Shown: piece by piece, positions 1-8,319 of the stretch | Numbering within the stretch: position 1 is the stretch's first letter | Layout of the letters: each line of letters begins with the position of its first letter | Origin: an uncultured Megasphaera sp. | GTDB lineage: Bacteria > Bacillota > Negativicutes > Veillonellales > Megasphaeraceae | DNA length: 62,134 bases | Reading direction: 5' to 3' | Assembly: GCA_900540735.1 (NCBI GenBank) | Contig: UQHB01000014.1 | Span: 1 to 62,134 of the forward strand | Translations under genes and position numbers: made by a program | Notes under the pieces: generated by a model | Told to the model about the DNA's origin: nothing | Databases searched by the model: none | The model's input: only the letters and a program-made list of their open reading frames with translations

Positions 1-103
1 TACACGAAATCTACTGTGAGTTTTTTAGTTGTCGCACTTTATTTTACAATCTATCTTTTCCAAAAAATCACCGGCGGCATGCCAATAGAATGAAAATAGA
101 TAA

Positions 104-174
104 AAAAGATAAGCACCTACTTTTCTGTGCCGTTTCGAAGATCCCGGCTTAAGAAAAGTAGGTGCTTATCTTTT
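104..174 (-). terminator. long hairpin downstream of ilvE
   Basis: A perfect 23-bp stem (104-126 paired with 152-174) closes a 25-nt loop. On the minus strand it follows the ilvE stop by about 30 nt, and T-rich sequence follows the stem on both strands, so it could terminate in either direction. The stem is much longer than needed for an intrinsic terminator. Confidence 0.8.
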
Positions 175-183
175 ATTTTCAGA

Positions 184-210
184 CTAATTGTTACGACGCG
201 TAACAATTAG
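184..210. repeat. palindrome overlapping the ilvE stop codon
   Basis: Two 12-nt arms, CTAATTGTTACG and CGTAACAATTAG, flank a 3-nt centre. The right arm contains the ilvE stop codon (207-209). It forms a second hairpin just before the long terminator hairpin at 104-174. It could protect the mRNA 3' end or bind a protein; the function is unknown. Confidence 0.6.
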
Positions 211-1280
211 TCCATCGTTGTAACTTTATCAATAAATCCAAACGTATCTTTTTCAGCACCGCACTGAATGCCTGTGATGAAATCGAACATTTTCTGAGCG
301 AACGGACCAGTCTGGCCATCGCCGATTTTGAAGTGTTCGCCTTTGTAGCCGAGTTCACCAACAGGGGAGATGACAGCAGCTGTACCAGAACCGAAGACTT
401 CTTCGAGTTTGCCGTCTTTGTAGTCCTGAATGAGTTCTTCAATAGTAATCGGACGTTCTTCAACAGGAACCCCCCAAGATTTAGAAACAGCAATAACACT
501 GCGGCGTGTCATGCCATCGAGGATAGTGCCGTCCAGGTTCGGTGTAACGACTTTGCCGTCAATTTTGAAGAGAATGTTCATGGAACCAACTTCACCGATG
601 TATTTACGATGAACACCGTCGAGCCAGAGAACCTGGTCATAGCCTTGTTCATGAGCGAGCAAACCTGCATGGAGGCTGGCAGCGTAGTTAGCCGGTGTTT
701 TAGCAGCACCGAGACCGCCTTTTACGGCACGAACGTATTCGTCTTCTACTTTAATCTTAACCGGAGCGAAGCCGTGTGCATAGTATGCAGCAACAGGGGA
801 TAAGATGATGTAGAATTTATACTGTTTGGAAACGCTTACGCCGAGGAATGGGTCGGAAGCGAAGATGAACGGACGAATGTACAAGGACTGACCGCGTTTG
901 GTCGGAACCCAAGCTTTTTCAATCGTAATCAACTGATGGAGAGCCTGGTATGTGAATTCTTCGTCAACCTGCGGAATATCGAGGATTTTAGCGGAACGGT
1001 TGAGACGAGCGATGTGGTCGCGTGTACGGTAAATGACGACATCGTTGCCCTGACGGTATGCTTTCATGCCTTCGAAAATAGCCTGGCCGTAATGAAGTGT
1101 TGCGTTTGCCGGGCTGACTTTAATGTCATCATAGGGGATGATTTGTGCGTCATGCCAACCTTGACCTTCATCGTAGGTCATTTCGAACATGTAATCTGTA
1201 AAGTGAGTACCAAATCCAATTGTAGATACGTCTGGTTTTTCTTTTAATGTTTTTGCTGGAACAAATTTAACTTCTGCCAT
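207..1280 (-). CDS. ilvE: branched-chain amino acid aminotransferase
   Basis: This PLP enzyme transfers the amino group between glutamate and the 2-oxo acids of leucine, isoleucine and valine, the last step of their synthesis. The 357-residue length and class IV aminotransferase layout fit the larger BCAT-II type. The PLP-binding lysine lies in GGLGAAKTPANYAAS near residue 195. The motifs EVGSMN and GSGTAAVISPVG follow, as expected for the cofactor phosphate and substrate pockets. A strong AGGAAGGAG site precedes the ATG. It appears monocistronic, with its own promoter and a double hairpin after the stop. No T-box or leader peptide was seen upstream. Confidence 0.95.
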   Translation of the reverse strand: MAEVKFVPAKTLKEKPDVSTIGFGTHFTDYMFEMTYDEGQGWHDAQIIPYDDIKVSPANATLHYGQAIFEGMKAYRQGNDVVIYRTRDHIARLNRSAKILDIPQVDEEFTYQALHQLITIEKAWVPTKRGQSLYIRPFIFASDPFLGVSVSKQYKFYIILSPVAAYYAHGFAPVKIKVEDEYVRAVKGGLGAAKTPANYAASLHAGLLAHEQGYDQVLWLDGVHRKYIGEVGSMNILFKIDGKVVTPNLDGTILDGMTRRSVIAVSKSWGVPVEERPITIEELIQDYKDGKLEEVFGSGTAAVISPVGELGYKGEHFKIGDGQTGPFAQKMFDFITGIQCGAEKDTFGFIDKVTTMD

Positions 1281-1297
1281 GATAATGACTCCTTCCT

Positions 1298-1352
1298 CTT
1301 ATATCGTTTAATATAAGTACCTATAGTTTACGCTATTAAACGAAAGAGTCAA
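1298..1352 (-). promoter_or_regulatory. candidate ilvE promoter and leader hairpin
   Basis: On the minus strand a TTGACT -35 (1347-1352) lies 17 bp from a weak -10, AAACTA (1324-1329). A 7-bp inverted repeat (1298-1304 with 1311-1317) sits between the likely start site and the ribosome binding site. Confidence 0.35.
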
Positions 1353-1470
1353 TAGCAAATCCCGTAAATTTTGTAATTATTTGTAAATTAAATGTAATAC
1401 GTATAATTCTATTTTCTTATAGACATGTATATATTGTCTCATAATAAGCTTTTTCGTATTTGTAAATCTA

Positions 1471-1724
1471 TTGACAAGTTACTCCTCCTCGTGATATGTT
1501 GTGCAAAAGCACGAAACGTAAGGCGCAATGAGCGCAAAGGATATAGCCCAACTTTGCTTGGGTTAAATACATCGAAGGAAGACCGGAAATTGGTGAAGTG
1601 GCTGTTCATGCTGATGAACCAATACGATAGTAGGCGGGTTTTATTATGTTTTGCTTGCGTATTCTCTTTTTTTACATTACTATAAGAACTGCTAACACAT
1701 CCTGAAAGGTGGTTTATATAGGTT
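1471..1724 (+). promoter_or_regulatory. promoter and structured leader of the UPF0126 gene
   Basis: TTGACA (1471-1476) and TATGTT (1495-1500) with an 18-bp spacer place the start site near 1507, leaving an untranslated leader of about 215 nt. The leader contains several hairpins: GCGC/GCGC (1523-1526, 1532-1535), CCCAA/TTGGG (1547-1551, 1558-1562), and a larger one in which ATTGG (1589-1593) pairs with CCAAT (1619-1623) around GTTCAT/ATGAAC (1604-1609, 1614-1619). I compared it from memory with common riboswitch consensus sequences and none fit. I see no convincing gene in this interval. Confidence 0.45.
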
Positions 1725-2390
1725 ATGGAATCCATTTGGTGGCAAATCTTCGACATTCTCGGTACTATTGCCTTTGCAATCTCCGGTGTCCTCGTAGCGA
1801 CGACACGACGCATGGATATTTTCGGCAGTTTCGTCTTAGCTGCTGCAACGGCAGTAGGTGGTGGGATTGTCCGCGATCTCCTCATTGGCCGTATTCCGCC
1901 GACGGCTTTTCGGAGCGGTCTCTATTTCTGGCTCATTATGGGTTCTATTGTCGGCACGGCTTTACTGATTCGGTACGTACGCTTTCAAGATAAGCCTATT
2001 TTTGCGACGCGGTCGAAGCAGTTATATTTGCTCTGTGATGCTATTGGCCTTGGGTCGTTTACGATTACAGGGACGCTCTTAGGGTATTCTATGTATCCCG
2101 AGTTATGGATACTGGACATTACGCTCGGTGTGATTACCGCTGTGGGCGGTGGTGTTATTCGTGATGTCTTGGCCGGTCTCATTCCGGGTGTCTTAAAAAC
2201 GGATATTTACGCAACTGCTTCGATTATTGGTGCAGCTGTCTTATATGTGTTTATCAGTTTGCCTGATGTGTCGACTGTCGAGGCGGCTATGGCTTCATTC
2301 TTGGCGACTGTGGGCATTCGCTTATTGACCTTGCAGTTTCACTGGAATTTACCGCATATTGCGCGCCGCCGTCCGGGTGCACGGTGGTAG
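1725..2390 (+). CDS. UPF0126 family membrane protein (TRIC-like/glycine transporter family)
   Basis: This 221-residue integral membrane protein shows the internal duplication of UPF0126. The first half has VGGGIVRDLLIGRIPP near residue 45 and the second has VGGGVIRDVLAGLIPG near residue 140. Each follows hydrophobic helices, and six or seven membrane segments are visible. Members are annotated as glycine transporters or TRIC-type cation channels; the substrate here is not known. An AAAGGTGG site precedes the ATG. The gene has its own promoter and a long structured leader and seems to stand alone before the DUF4127 gene. Confidence 0.85.
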   Translation: MESIWWQIFDILGTIAFAISGVLVATTRRMDIFGSFVLAAATAVGGGIVRDLLIGRIPPTAFRSGLYFWLIMGSIVGTALLIRYVRFQDKPIFATRSKQLYLLCDAIGLGSFTITGTLLGYSMYPELWILDITLGVITAVGGGVIRDVLAGLIPGVLKTDIYATASIIGAAVLYVFISLPDVSTVEAAMASFLATVGIRLLTLQFHWNLPHIARRRPGARW

Positions 2391-2456
2391 GGTGTCATTT
2401 CGCTATATTTTTTGCTATAATAGAGTCCAGAGTACGTCATGTAAGGAGTGGATGTA

Positions 2457-4322
2457 GTGAAACAGTGGAAAAAAGCAGTCGCTATGGCCGTCGTATCGAT
2501 GATGGTCTGCCTGAGTCCTGAGGTCATGGCGAAGACGATTTTATATGTACCGCAAGATGACAGGCCTGTCGATTTTGCCTATACGGTGAAGACGGCGCAA
2601 GATGCAGGATATACGGTGCTCACGCCGCCGCAAAAATATTTATCTGGGTCTCAGTTCCAAGGGAATCCGGAAAAGCTCATGTCCTGGGTAGAAAGCAATG
2701 CAGGCCAGGCCGATGCTATGGTCTTATCGATTGATTCGCTAGTTTACGGCGGTCTCGTCGATTCGCGGAAACATAATTTATCTATGGATACGCTGACGAC
2801 GCGCCTGGCTAAGGTCGAAGCACTCCACGGCAAGTACGCAGGCAAGCCGATTTACGTCTTTAGTACGGTCATGCGCAGTCCTTGGGCTGGCGGTAAGGGC
2901 GTCGAACCGGATTATTATTTAAAAGTAGGGTCTGATATTTATCAGCTCGCATCGCTCCAAGCGAAGATGGACAGTGAACCCCTTAATCCGCAAGAACGGA
3001 ACGATTGGTTTGCCATTATGCGCCGCGTGCCCTTAGAGTATCTCCAAGACTGGTGGAACCGCCGCGAAAAGAACATGATGATTAACTACCGCTTAATCGA
3101 AGATGTGCGGAAAGGAACGTTTACATACTTTAGCCTTGGCCACGATGATAATTCCGTCAATACTCAGTCGTCGCTGGAATCGAAGTATCTCGAAGAAGCC
3201 GGTGCAACTATTCCGAAGACGGCCTTTGGGTCCTTCCCTGGTGCCGATCAGTTAGGATTGCTCCTCATTACGCGGGCCCACAACGACTTTACGAATAACC
3301 ATCCCAAAGTGACGGTTATTTATCCCCTTGGCGGTGGAGAAAAGACTGTGCCTAGTTACGATGGACAAGCCATTGGCAAAACCATTGCCGAACATATTGA
3401 AGCCATTGGCGGTACTGTGACGAATACAGAACGGCCTGATTTACTGCTCGCTGTGAATACACCGCTCACGACGTCGACGAGCGAATCTGGTAATTTTGAA
3501 AACTTCCCCATTATGCTCCAGTCGACGAAAGACTTTTTAGGGCAAATCGAAACGGCTGTGGGCGCAGGAATTCCTGTGAGCCTCGTCGATATGGCCTTTT
3601 CCAATGGTTCGGATAATACCTTAGTCTATGGGCTGTATAAAGATAAGATGATGTATCGCTTAGCTGCGTATAACGGCTGGAATACGGCTAGTAATTCTGT
3701 TGGCTACGGCATTGCCCAAGGCGTACTGGCACCGGCCATGACGGAGCAGGCGCACAACAATATGTTGACCACCCAGTATCTCGATAACTGGGCATACCAG
3801 GCCAATATTCGCGATTATATTTACCGTATGCAGCAAAAGCTCGAAGCCGGCACGATTAAACAGTATTATCCTACCGAAATGAGCGAACTCCAGAGCCGGA
3901 CGAAGGAACAAGTCCAGCGGTATGCCCAGACCTATCTCGGCGTAGACCCGAAGACGGTCAATGTGACGCTCCCGTGGAATCGTCTCTTTGAAGTGTATGT
4001 CGATGTCCATAATACGCCGGATGTGCCCTTAGAAGCAGATGTACGGCAAGAGATTAAGCATAAAGAGTTGCAACAGTACGCCGATGTCGTGACGGAGGCA
4101 CAAAAAGCCTTAGAAGATATGCAAAAGGAAATGGCTGAAGATATCAAGAAGCGCGGTAAAGATGCCAAAGCCACACCAGAACAGACAGCCAAGATTAAGG
4201 CTGCCCAAGAGGCGGTAAAAGCAGCACAAGACCAATTCAATGCCTTTAAAGCAAAACAAGATGCCTTAGATGGCGAAGAATTGGCCCAGCAAAACCGCAC
4301 GTGGACAGCACGTAAATCATAA
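2457..4322 (+). CDS. exported DUF4127 family protein
   Basis: The N-terminus MKQWKKAVAMAVVSMMVC followed by PEVMAKT is a clear secretion signal. The mature start KTILYVPQDDRPVDF is typical of DUF4127, whose biochemical role is unknown. I chose GTG at 2457 because AAGGAG (2443-2448) is correctly spaced from it and overlaps the alternative GTG at 2448. The body is about 500 residues of mixed alpha/beta sequence. The last 70 residues or so are Lys/Ala/Gln/Glu-rich and probably form a coiled coil, ending in TARKS. A terminator follows directly, so it is probably transcribed alone or with the upstream UPF0126 gene. Confidence 0.85.
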   Translation: MKQWKKAVAMAVVSMMVCLSPEVMAKTILYVPQDDRPVDFAYTVKTAQDAGYTVLTPPQKYLSGSQFQGNPEKLMSWVESNAGQADAMVLSIDSLVYGGLVDSRKHNLSMDTLTTRLAKVEALHGKYAGKPIYVFSTVMRSPWAGGKGVEPDYYLKVGSDIYQLASLQAKMDSEPLNPQERNDWFAIMRRVPLEYLQDWWNRREKNMMINYRLIEDVRKGTFTYFSLGHDDNSVNTQSSLESKYLEEAGATIPKTAFGSFPGADQLGLLLITRAHNDFTNNHPKVTVIYPLGGGEKTVPSYDGQAIGKTIAEHIEAIGGTVTNTERPDLLLAVNTPLTTSTSESGNFENFPIMLQSTKDFLGQIETAVGAGIPVSLVDMAFSNGSDNTLVYGLYKDKMMYRLAAYNGWNTASNSVGYGIAQGVLAPAMTEQAHNNMLTTQYLDNWAYQANIRDYIYRMQQKLEAGTIKQYYPTEMSELQSRTKEQVQRYAQTYLGVDPKTVNVTLPWNRLFEVYVDVHNTPDVPLEADVRQEIKHKELQQYADVVTEAQKALEDMQKEMAEDIKKRGKDAKATPEQTAKIKAAQEAVKAAQDQFNAFKAKQDALDGEELAQQNRTWTARKS

Positions 4323-4328
4323 AATACG

Positions 4329-4360
4329 ACACGCTCTCTTTCTTGAGGGCGTGTTTTTTT
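4329..4360 (+). terminator. intrinsic terminator after the DUF4127 gene
   Basis: A 9-bp stem, ACACGCTCT with AGGGCGTGT (one G-U pair), is followed by a run of T. It begins a few bases after the stop codon. Confidence 0.9.
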
Positions 4361-4510
4361 ACAATATAGATGGCATATGGTGTATTCTTTTTTACGAAGA
4401 AAGGTGCAAAACGCCATGGAATTGGCCGTGTAGTGTAACGCCTGCGCCACGGAGTTGTAACAGTAAACGCGTATACTATAAGCATGTTCAAGAAAGAGGA
4501 GGAATGACCT

Positions 4511-4935
4511 ATGAATATGCGATATATCTTGAAAAAAACATGCATGCCCTTAGCATTAGCGGTGCTGCTTTTGCCATTATAGCGGCGTCGCCCGTTGCAG
4601 TGAGCCACGCGTACGATGCTGAAACAGGGGCTACCCGTCGTCCGCCCCAGCGTGTTGAACAACGGAGCGACCTTGGCCAAGTAGCGATGAAAGTCCGTTT
4701 CTCTCACCACCTCCAAGCCATGGTAGCAGACGGTAAAATCACGAAAGACCAAGCCTTTAAGTTACAAAATGAATTAGACCGATTCCACGAACGGCAGCAA
4801 AAAGATAGACAACGCTTCATGGATAGACTGCCCGAAAAGACAGGCATTTCGGAAGATACATTGCAAGAATTATTTGCACCGCGTGATGGTGCAAGACGGC
4901 CAGCCCCTGGCGATTGGCATCACGATGACGACTAA
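4511..4935 (+). pseudogene. small exported helical protein, apparent 1-nt frameshift in the signal peptide
   Basis: AGGAGG (4497-4502) is ideally placed for ATG 4511, which encodes MNMRYILKKTCMPLALAVLL, a typical signal peptide start. That frame stops 24 codons in. The mature protein is in another frame, continuing IIAASPVAVSHAYDA. One extra T in the TTTT run at 4569-4572 would join them into an intact protein of about 141 residues. The mature part is charged and helical (QAMVADGKITKDQAFKLQNE), like small periplasmic Spy/CpxP- or DUF2680-like proteins, but I do not recognise a family firmly. An alternative ATG at 4504 is only 1 nt from the AGGAGG, too close. The gene may be a pseudogene, phase-variable or a sequencing error. 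Confidence 0.6.
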
Positions 4936-4977
4936 GATTGTCACAAAAAATTAATAAAATTCATATGTATTTGCTAT

Positions 4978-5006
4978 TTGGCAAGCCTTAGGGAATAGGC
5001 TATAAT
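4978..5006 (+). promoter_or_regulatory. strong promoter directly abutting the mltG start codon
   Basis: TTGGCA (4978-4983), a 17-bp spacer and a perfect TATAAT (5001-5006). Only 7 nt separate the -10 box from ATG 5014, so transcription is predicted to start at or within one base of the start codon. No Shine-Dalgarno sequence lies between. Confidence 0.7.
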
Positions 5007-5013
5007 AATACCT

Positions 5014-6087
5014 ATGGATACGAAAACAAATATTACTCAACAAGAAAACAATATAGCAACGCCACCAGAACAGCCTAAAGCTAGCCGTACAAAAATCATT
5101 GCCAGCGGGGCTGTTCTTTGTGTGCTTCTTTTAGGCCTTGGCGCAAGCACCCTGAGCTACTACGTGCCATCGCCTTTTTTGCCTGCTAAAAGCGGGTATA
5201 TTCACATCGAAAGCGATATGACGGCGTCTGATGTAGCCGACAAATTGCATGACGACGGCTTTATCCAGAGCCCGACGTGGTTTCGCCTTATGGCTAAGGT
5301 CACCGGCCAAGATAGTGCCTTAAAAGCAGGGGAATACGTCCTCGACAGCCACATGAGCCTGCACCAAGTGTTTGGCAAATTGACGAGCGGTAAATCTGAA
5401 GCAGCGCGCCTCGTTATTCCCGAAGGGTATACAGTTTGGCAAATTGCGCAGGCCGTCGCAGCCTTAGGGAATATTTCAGAAGCTGATTTCTTGGCTGCTG
5501 CCAAAGATACATCCCAGCTCTATCCGTACATGCAGGGCAACCGCAGTGACGTGACCTTTCCAACAGAAGGGTTCTTATTCCCAGATACGTACTTTATCCC
5601 GAATAACGCAACGGCTCAAGACGTAGTGGCTATGATGCTGAAGAATTTTGACCACCGCTTGACACCGGACATGAAGCAGAAAATTAGTGACAAGAATCTT
5701 TCGATTTACCAATTCGTCACGCTTGCATCGCTCGTCGAAAAAGAAGCGAAATTCGATGAAGATAGGCCGCTCATTGCGTCAGTCTTTTTAAATCGCTTGC
5801 AAATCCACATGAAACTCCAGTCTGACGCGTCTATTTCGTATGCTATGGGCTCCCATAAGGCCGCCTATTCTATTGCAGAAACGCAGTATGATTCGCCGTA
5901 CAATACGTATATGTATGAAGGATTGCCGCCCGGAGCGATTGGCAATCCCGGCATGGACAGTATGAATGCCGTTCTCAACGCACCGCAAACGTCATATCTC
6001 TATTTCGTTGCCGATGAAGCAGGGCATAACTATTTTGCCGTCACCTATGACGACCACATGAAGAACGTTCAGGAGCATATGCCATGA
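5014..6087 (+). CDS. mltG: endolytic murein transglycosylase MltG (YceG-like)
   Basis: The protein cuts nascent glycan strands in the inner-membrane-anchored peptidoglycan machinery. The order is a cytoplasmic N-terminal tail of about 28 residues, one membrane helix (about 29-50), a LysM-like region with VIPEGYTVWQIAQ, then the YceG domain. The catalytic Glu lies in the ASLVEKEAKFDEDRP segment, and the C-terminal motifs YNTYMYEGLPPGAIGNPG and YFVADEAGHNYF are intact. The length of 357 residues is normal. Its stop overlaps the next start (ATGA). There is no ribosome binding site, and the promoter geometry suggests a leaderless transcript. Confidence 0.93.
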   Translation: MDTKTNITQQENNIATPPEQPKASRTKIIASGAVLCVLLLGLGASTLSYYVPSPFLPAKSGYIHIESDMTASDVADKLHDDGFIQSPTWFRLMAKVTGQDSALKAGEYVLDSHMSLHQVFGKLTSGKSEAARLVIPEGYTVWQIAQAVAALGNISEADFLAAAKDTSQLYPYMQGNRSDVTFPTEGFLFPDTYFIPNNATAQDVVAMMLKNFDHRLTPDMKQKISDKNLSIYQFVTLASLVEKEAKFDEDRPLIASVFLNRLQIHMKLQSDASISYAMGSHKAAYSIAETQYDSPYNTYMYEGLPPGAIGNPGMDSMNAVLNAPQTSYLYFVADEAGHNYFAVTYDDHMKNVQEHMP

Positions 6088-6674
6088 CGGACATACTGCA
6101 AGAAATGCGTGCTTACGGCAGAGCCCATGACGTACCGATATTGCGGAATTCCGAAATTCCGCTCTTTACGAGTATCGTGGCTAACGCCCAGCCTAAACGT
6201 ATCTTAGAAATTGGTACGGCCATTGGCTACTCGACGCTCCTCTTAGCCCAGCATATGGCACCAGGCGGACAGATTACGACCATTGAGCTTGATGAGGAAC
6301 GAGTCGCCACAGCGCGGCATTTTATGAACCAGTCGCCGTATGCGTCACAGATTACGTCGCTCCAAGGGGATGGGACGGCTCTCATCGATACGCTCTCTGG
6401 GCCGTGGGATTTCATCTTTTTAGATGGCCCGAAAGGGCAGTATATTCGGCAGCTCCAAAAGATACTCCCCAAACTGTTGCCCAACGCCTTAATCGTGGCC
6501 GATAACATGCGCTACCACGACATGATTTACTGGAACGGCTATATTCCGCACAAACACCGCACAGCCATTACGCGGCTGCACCAATTTTTAGACCTCATCT
6601 ATGATACCCGCTATTTTAGGTCTGTATTTTTTGAAAACGGAGACGGCATGACTGTTTCCGAGTGGAAAGGATAG
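6084..6674 (+). CDS. trmR: class I SAM O-methyltransferase, TrmR/YrrM-like
   Basis: A Rossmann-fold methyltransferase of 196 residues. Motif I is EIGTAIGYSTLLLA (near residue 40), the acidic end of strand 2 is TTIELDEER, and motif IV is FIFLDGPKGQY. The family resembles catechol O-methyltransferases. The order mltG-methyltransferase-U32 matches yrrL-yrrM-yrrN/O of Bacillus subtilis, where TrmR methylates 5-hydroxyuridine at the tRNA wobble position and U32 proteins make the hydroxyl group. I assign tRNA wobble methylation from that synteny; the sequence alone would allow a small-molecule methyltransferase. It overlaps mltG by 4 nt, so translation is probably coupled. Confidence 0.85.
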   Translation: MTDILQEMRAYGRAHDVPILRNSEIPLFTSIVANAQPKRILEIGTAIGYSTLLLAQHMAPGGQITTIELDEERVATARHFMNQSPYASQITSLQGDGTALIDTLSGPWDFIFLDGPKGQYIRQLQKILPKLLPNALIVADNMRYHDMIYWNGYIPHKHRTAITRLHQFLDLIYDTRYFRSVFFENGDGMTVSEWKG

Positions 6675-6680
6675 AAGAAC

Positions 6681-7913
6681 ATGCAAAAAATGGAACTCCT
6701 CGCGCCAGCAGGCAATATGGATAAATTGAAAATGGCCTTTTTATACGGTGCCGATGCCGTCTATTTAGGCGGTAAATCCTTTGGCCTCCGTGCCTTTAGC
6801 GATAACTTCTCAGAAGCAGAATTAAAAGAAGCCGTCGACTATGCCCATAACTTAGGGAAGAAAGTCCATGTGACCGTCAATATTTTCCCGCATAACAGCG
6901 ATTTAAAACGCCTGCCTGATTACTTGAAATACTTAGAAGAAATTCACGCCGATGCCGTCCTCATTGCAGACCCAGGGATTTTTTATTTAGCCCGTCAAGT
7001 AGCTCCGAACTTACCTGTACACGTATCGACCCAGGCCAATACGACGAACTGGGCTGCTGTCAAATTCTGGTATGAACAAGGTGCGTCCCGTGTCGTCATG
7101 GCTCGCGAAGTGAGCACACGGGATATTAAAGAAATCCACGAAAAAGTACCTGTCGACTTAGAAGGCTTCGTCCATGGAGCCATGTGCATTTCGTACTCAG
7201 GCCGCTGTCTGCTCAGTAATTATTTCACACAAAATCGCGATTCTAACCGCGGCCAATGCGTCCAATGCTGTCGGTTTAAATATAATATTGTCGAAGAAAA
7301 ACGGCCGGGCCAGTATTTCCCAGTCGTCGAAGACGAACGGGGCACGTACATCTTTAACTCCAAAGACCTCTGTCTCTTGCCGTACCTTCCTGATTTATAC
7401 GACGCAGGACTATCGAGCCTGAAAATCGAAGGGCGCATGAAGAGTATCCACTACGTAGCGACAGTGGTCAAAGTCTATCGCCAAGCTCTCGATGCATACG
7501 AAGCAGACCCGACCCATTTCACAGTAAAACAAGAATGGATCGATGAATTAGAAAAAATTTCCCATCGCCCCTATACGCGCGGCTTTTCTGTCCATCGCCC
7601 GACTGAGGCCGACCAAGTATACAGCCATTCGAGCAACACCCAGACCCACGAATTTATTGGCCTTGTAAAATCGTATGATGCCGTAAAGAAAATAGCTTAC
7701 GTTGAACAGCGCAATCACTTCAAAGTAGGGCAGACAGTCGAATTCTTGCAGCCTAAGGGCGACCTCGTAACGTACACGATTCCTCAGATTTTTGGCGAAG
7801 ACGGCGCACCTGTCGATGCAGCCCGTCATCCTCAAGAACTCGTCGGCCTGCCTATGGATACGCCTCTTGAACCGTACAGCATGATGCGCCGGAAAGTAGG
7901 CAGCCATGCTTAG
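6681..7913 (+). CDS. trhP: peptidase U32 family protein, probable tRNA hydroxylation protein TrhP
   Basis: 410 residues. It starts MELLAPAGNMDKLKMAFLYG and carries the U32 signature EGFVHGAMCISYSGRCLLS near residue 165, followed by cysteines in GQCVQCCRF. In Escherichia coli and Bacillus, U32 proteins of this type (TrhP/YrrO) use prephenate-dependent chemistry to form 5-hydroxyuridine in tRNA; few act as proteases. The neighbouring TrmR methyltransferase would act on the product. The start is ATG 6681, with AAAGGA upstream. The C-terminal beta-rich part (about 330-405, EFIGLVKSYDAVKKIAYVEQ) is the usual accessory domain. The last 8 bases overlap the next gene. Confidence 0.88.
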   Translation: MQKMELLAPAGNMDKLKMAFLYGADAVYLGGKSFGLRAFSDNFSEAELKEAVDYAHNLGKKVHVTVNIFPHNSDLKRLPDYLKYLEEIHADAVLIADPGIFYLARQVAPNLPVHVSTQANTTNWAAVKFWYEQGASRVVMAREVSTRDIKEIHEKVPVDLEGFVHGAMCISYSGRCLLSNYFTQNRDSNRGQCVQCCRFKYNIVEEKRPGQYFPVVEDERGTYIFNSKDLCLLPYLPDLYDAGLSSLKIEGRMKSIHYVATVVKVYRQALDAYEADPTHFTVKQEWIDELEKISHRPYTRGFSVHRPTEADQVYSHSSNTQTHEFIGLVKSYDAVKKIAYVEQRNHFKVGQTVEFLQPKGDLVTYTIPQIFGEDGAPVDAARHPQELVGLPMDTPLEPYSMMRRKVGSHA

Positions 7914-8151
7914 CAGCGATTGGGTATATTTCAAGATTCCGCCGTCTGAAATGACCATGGTCACGCGCATTATGGAAGGGTATGAATATGTCGGCGTCGT
8001 CACGGCCTTAGACGGCAAAGCAGGCCTTGGCTACGTCCGGACGACGACCGATACAGCACCGCTGGCCGTAGAAATCTTAAGGGATATGCCATTCCCAGTG
8101 GACATTCTTCCCTTTACGAGTGAAACCATTCAGTCATATATAAATGATTAA
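7906..8151 (+). CDS. DUF4911 domain protein
   Basis: A small 81-residue protein with the pattern YFKIPPSEMTMVTRIMEGYEY, then a beta-rich middle and a C-terminal DILPFTSE. This resembles DUF4911, a short family often found beside U32 genes in Firmicutes. It overlaps the U32 gene by 8 nt and is the last gene before a terminator, so it is probably a co-expressed accessory of tRNA wobble modification. Its function is not established. Confidence 0.7.
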   Translation: MLSSDWVYFKIPPSEMTMVTRIMEGYEYVGVVTALDGKAGLGYVRTTTDTAPLAVEILRDMPFPVDILPFTSETIQSYIND

Positions 8152-8180
8152 TAGCATATAGCGAATAGTTATACTAGACG

Positions 8181-8212
8181 AATAGGAGAGAAGCCATTTC
8201 TCTCCTATTTTT
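8181..8212 (+). terminator. intrinsic terminator closing the mltG operon
   Basis: A perfect 12-bp stem, AATAGGAGAGAA with TTCTCTCCTATT, a 5-nt loop and trailing T residues. Confidence 0.92.
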
Positions 8213-8319
8213 GTCTATATTTTTAAGATAAACGTAAAATCTATGTAAAGCAAAGATAAATCTTCTGGAACAGTCTATAAAGTCCATTTTTGTCCCTTAA
8301 TTTTTTTTATAAAATGATG

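Noticed and set aside
333..1247. Plus-strand open frames opposite ilvE
   Set aside because: They are the complement of a well-supported conserved gene and lack motifs and ribosome binding sites.
1501..1660. Possible c-di-GMP (GEMM) riboswitch
   Set aside because: The GCAAAG piece is present, but the paired GGCAAAC element and the tetraloop receptor layout are not found.
4504..4935. Starting the small exported protein at ATG 4504 as an intact gene
   Set aside because: The start is 1 nt from AGGAGG, too close, and the resulting N-terminus (MTYEYAIYLEKN) is not a typical signal peptide.
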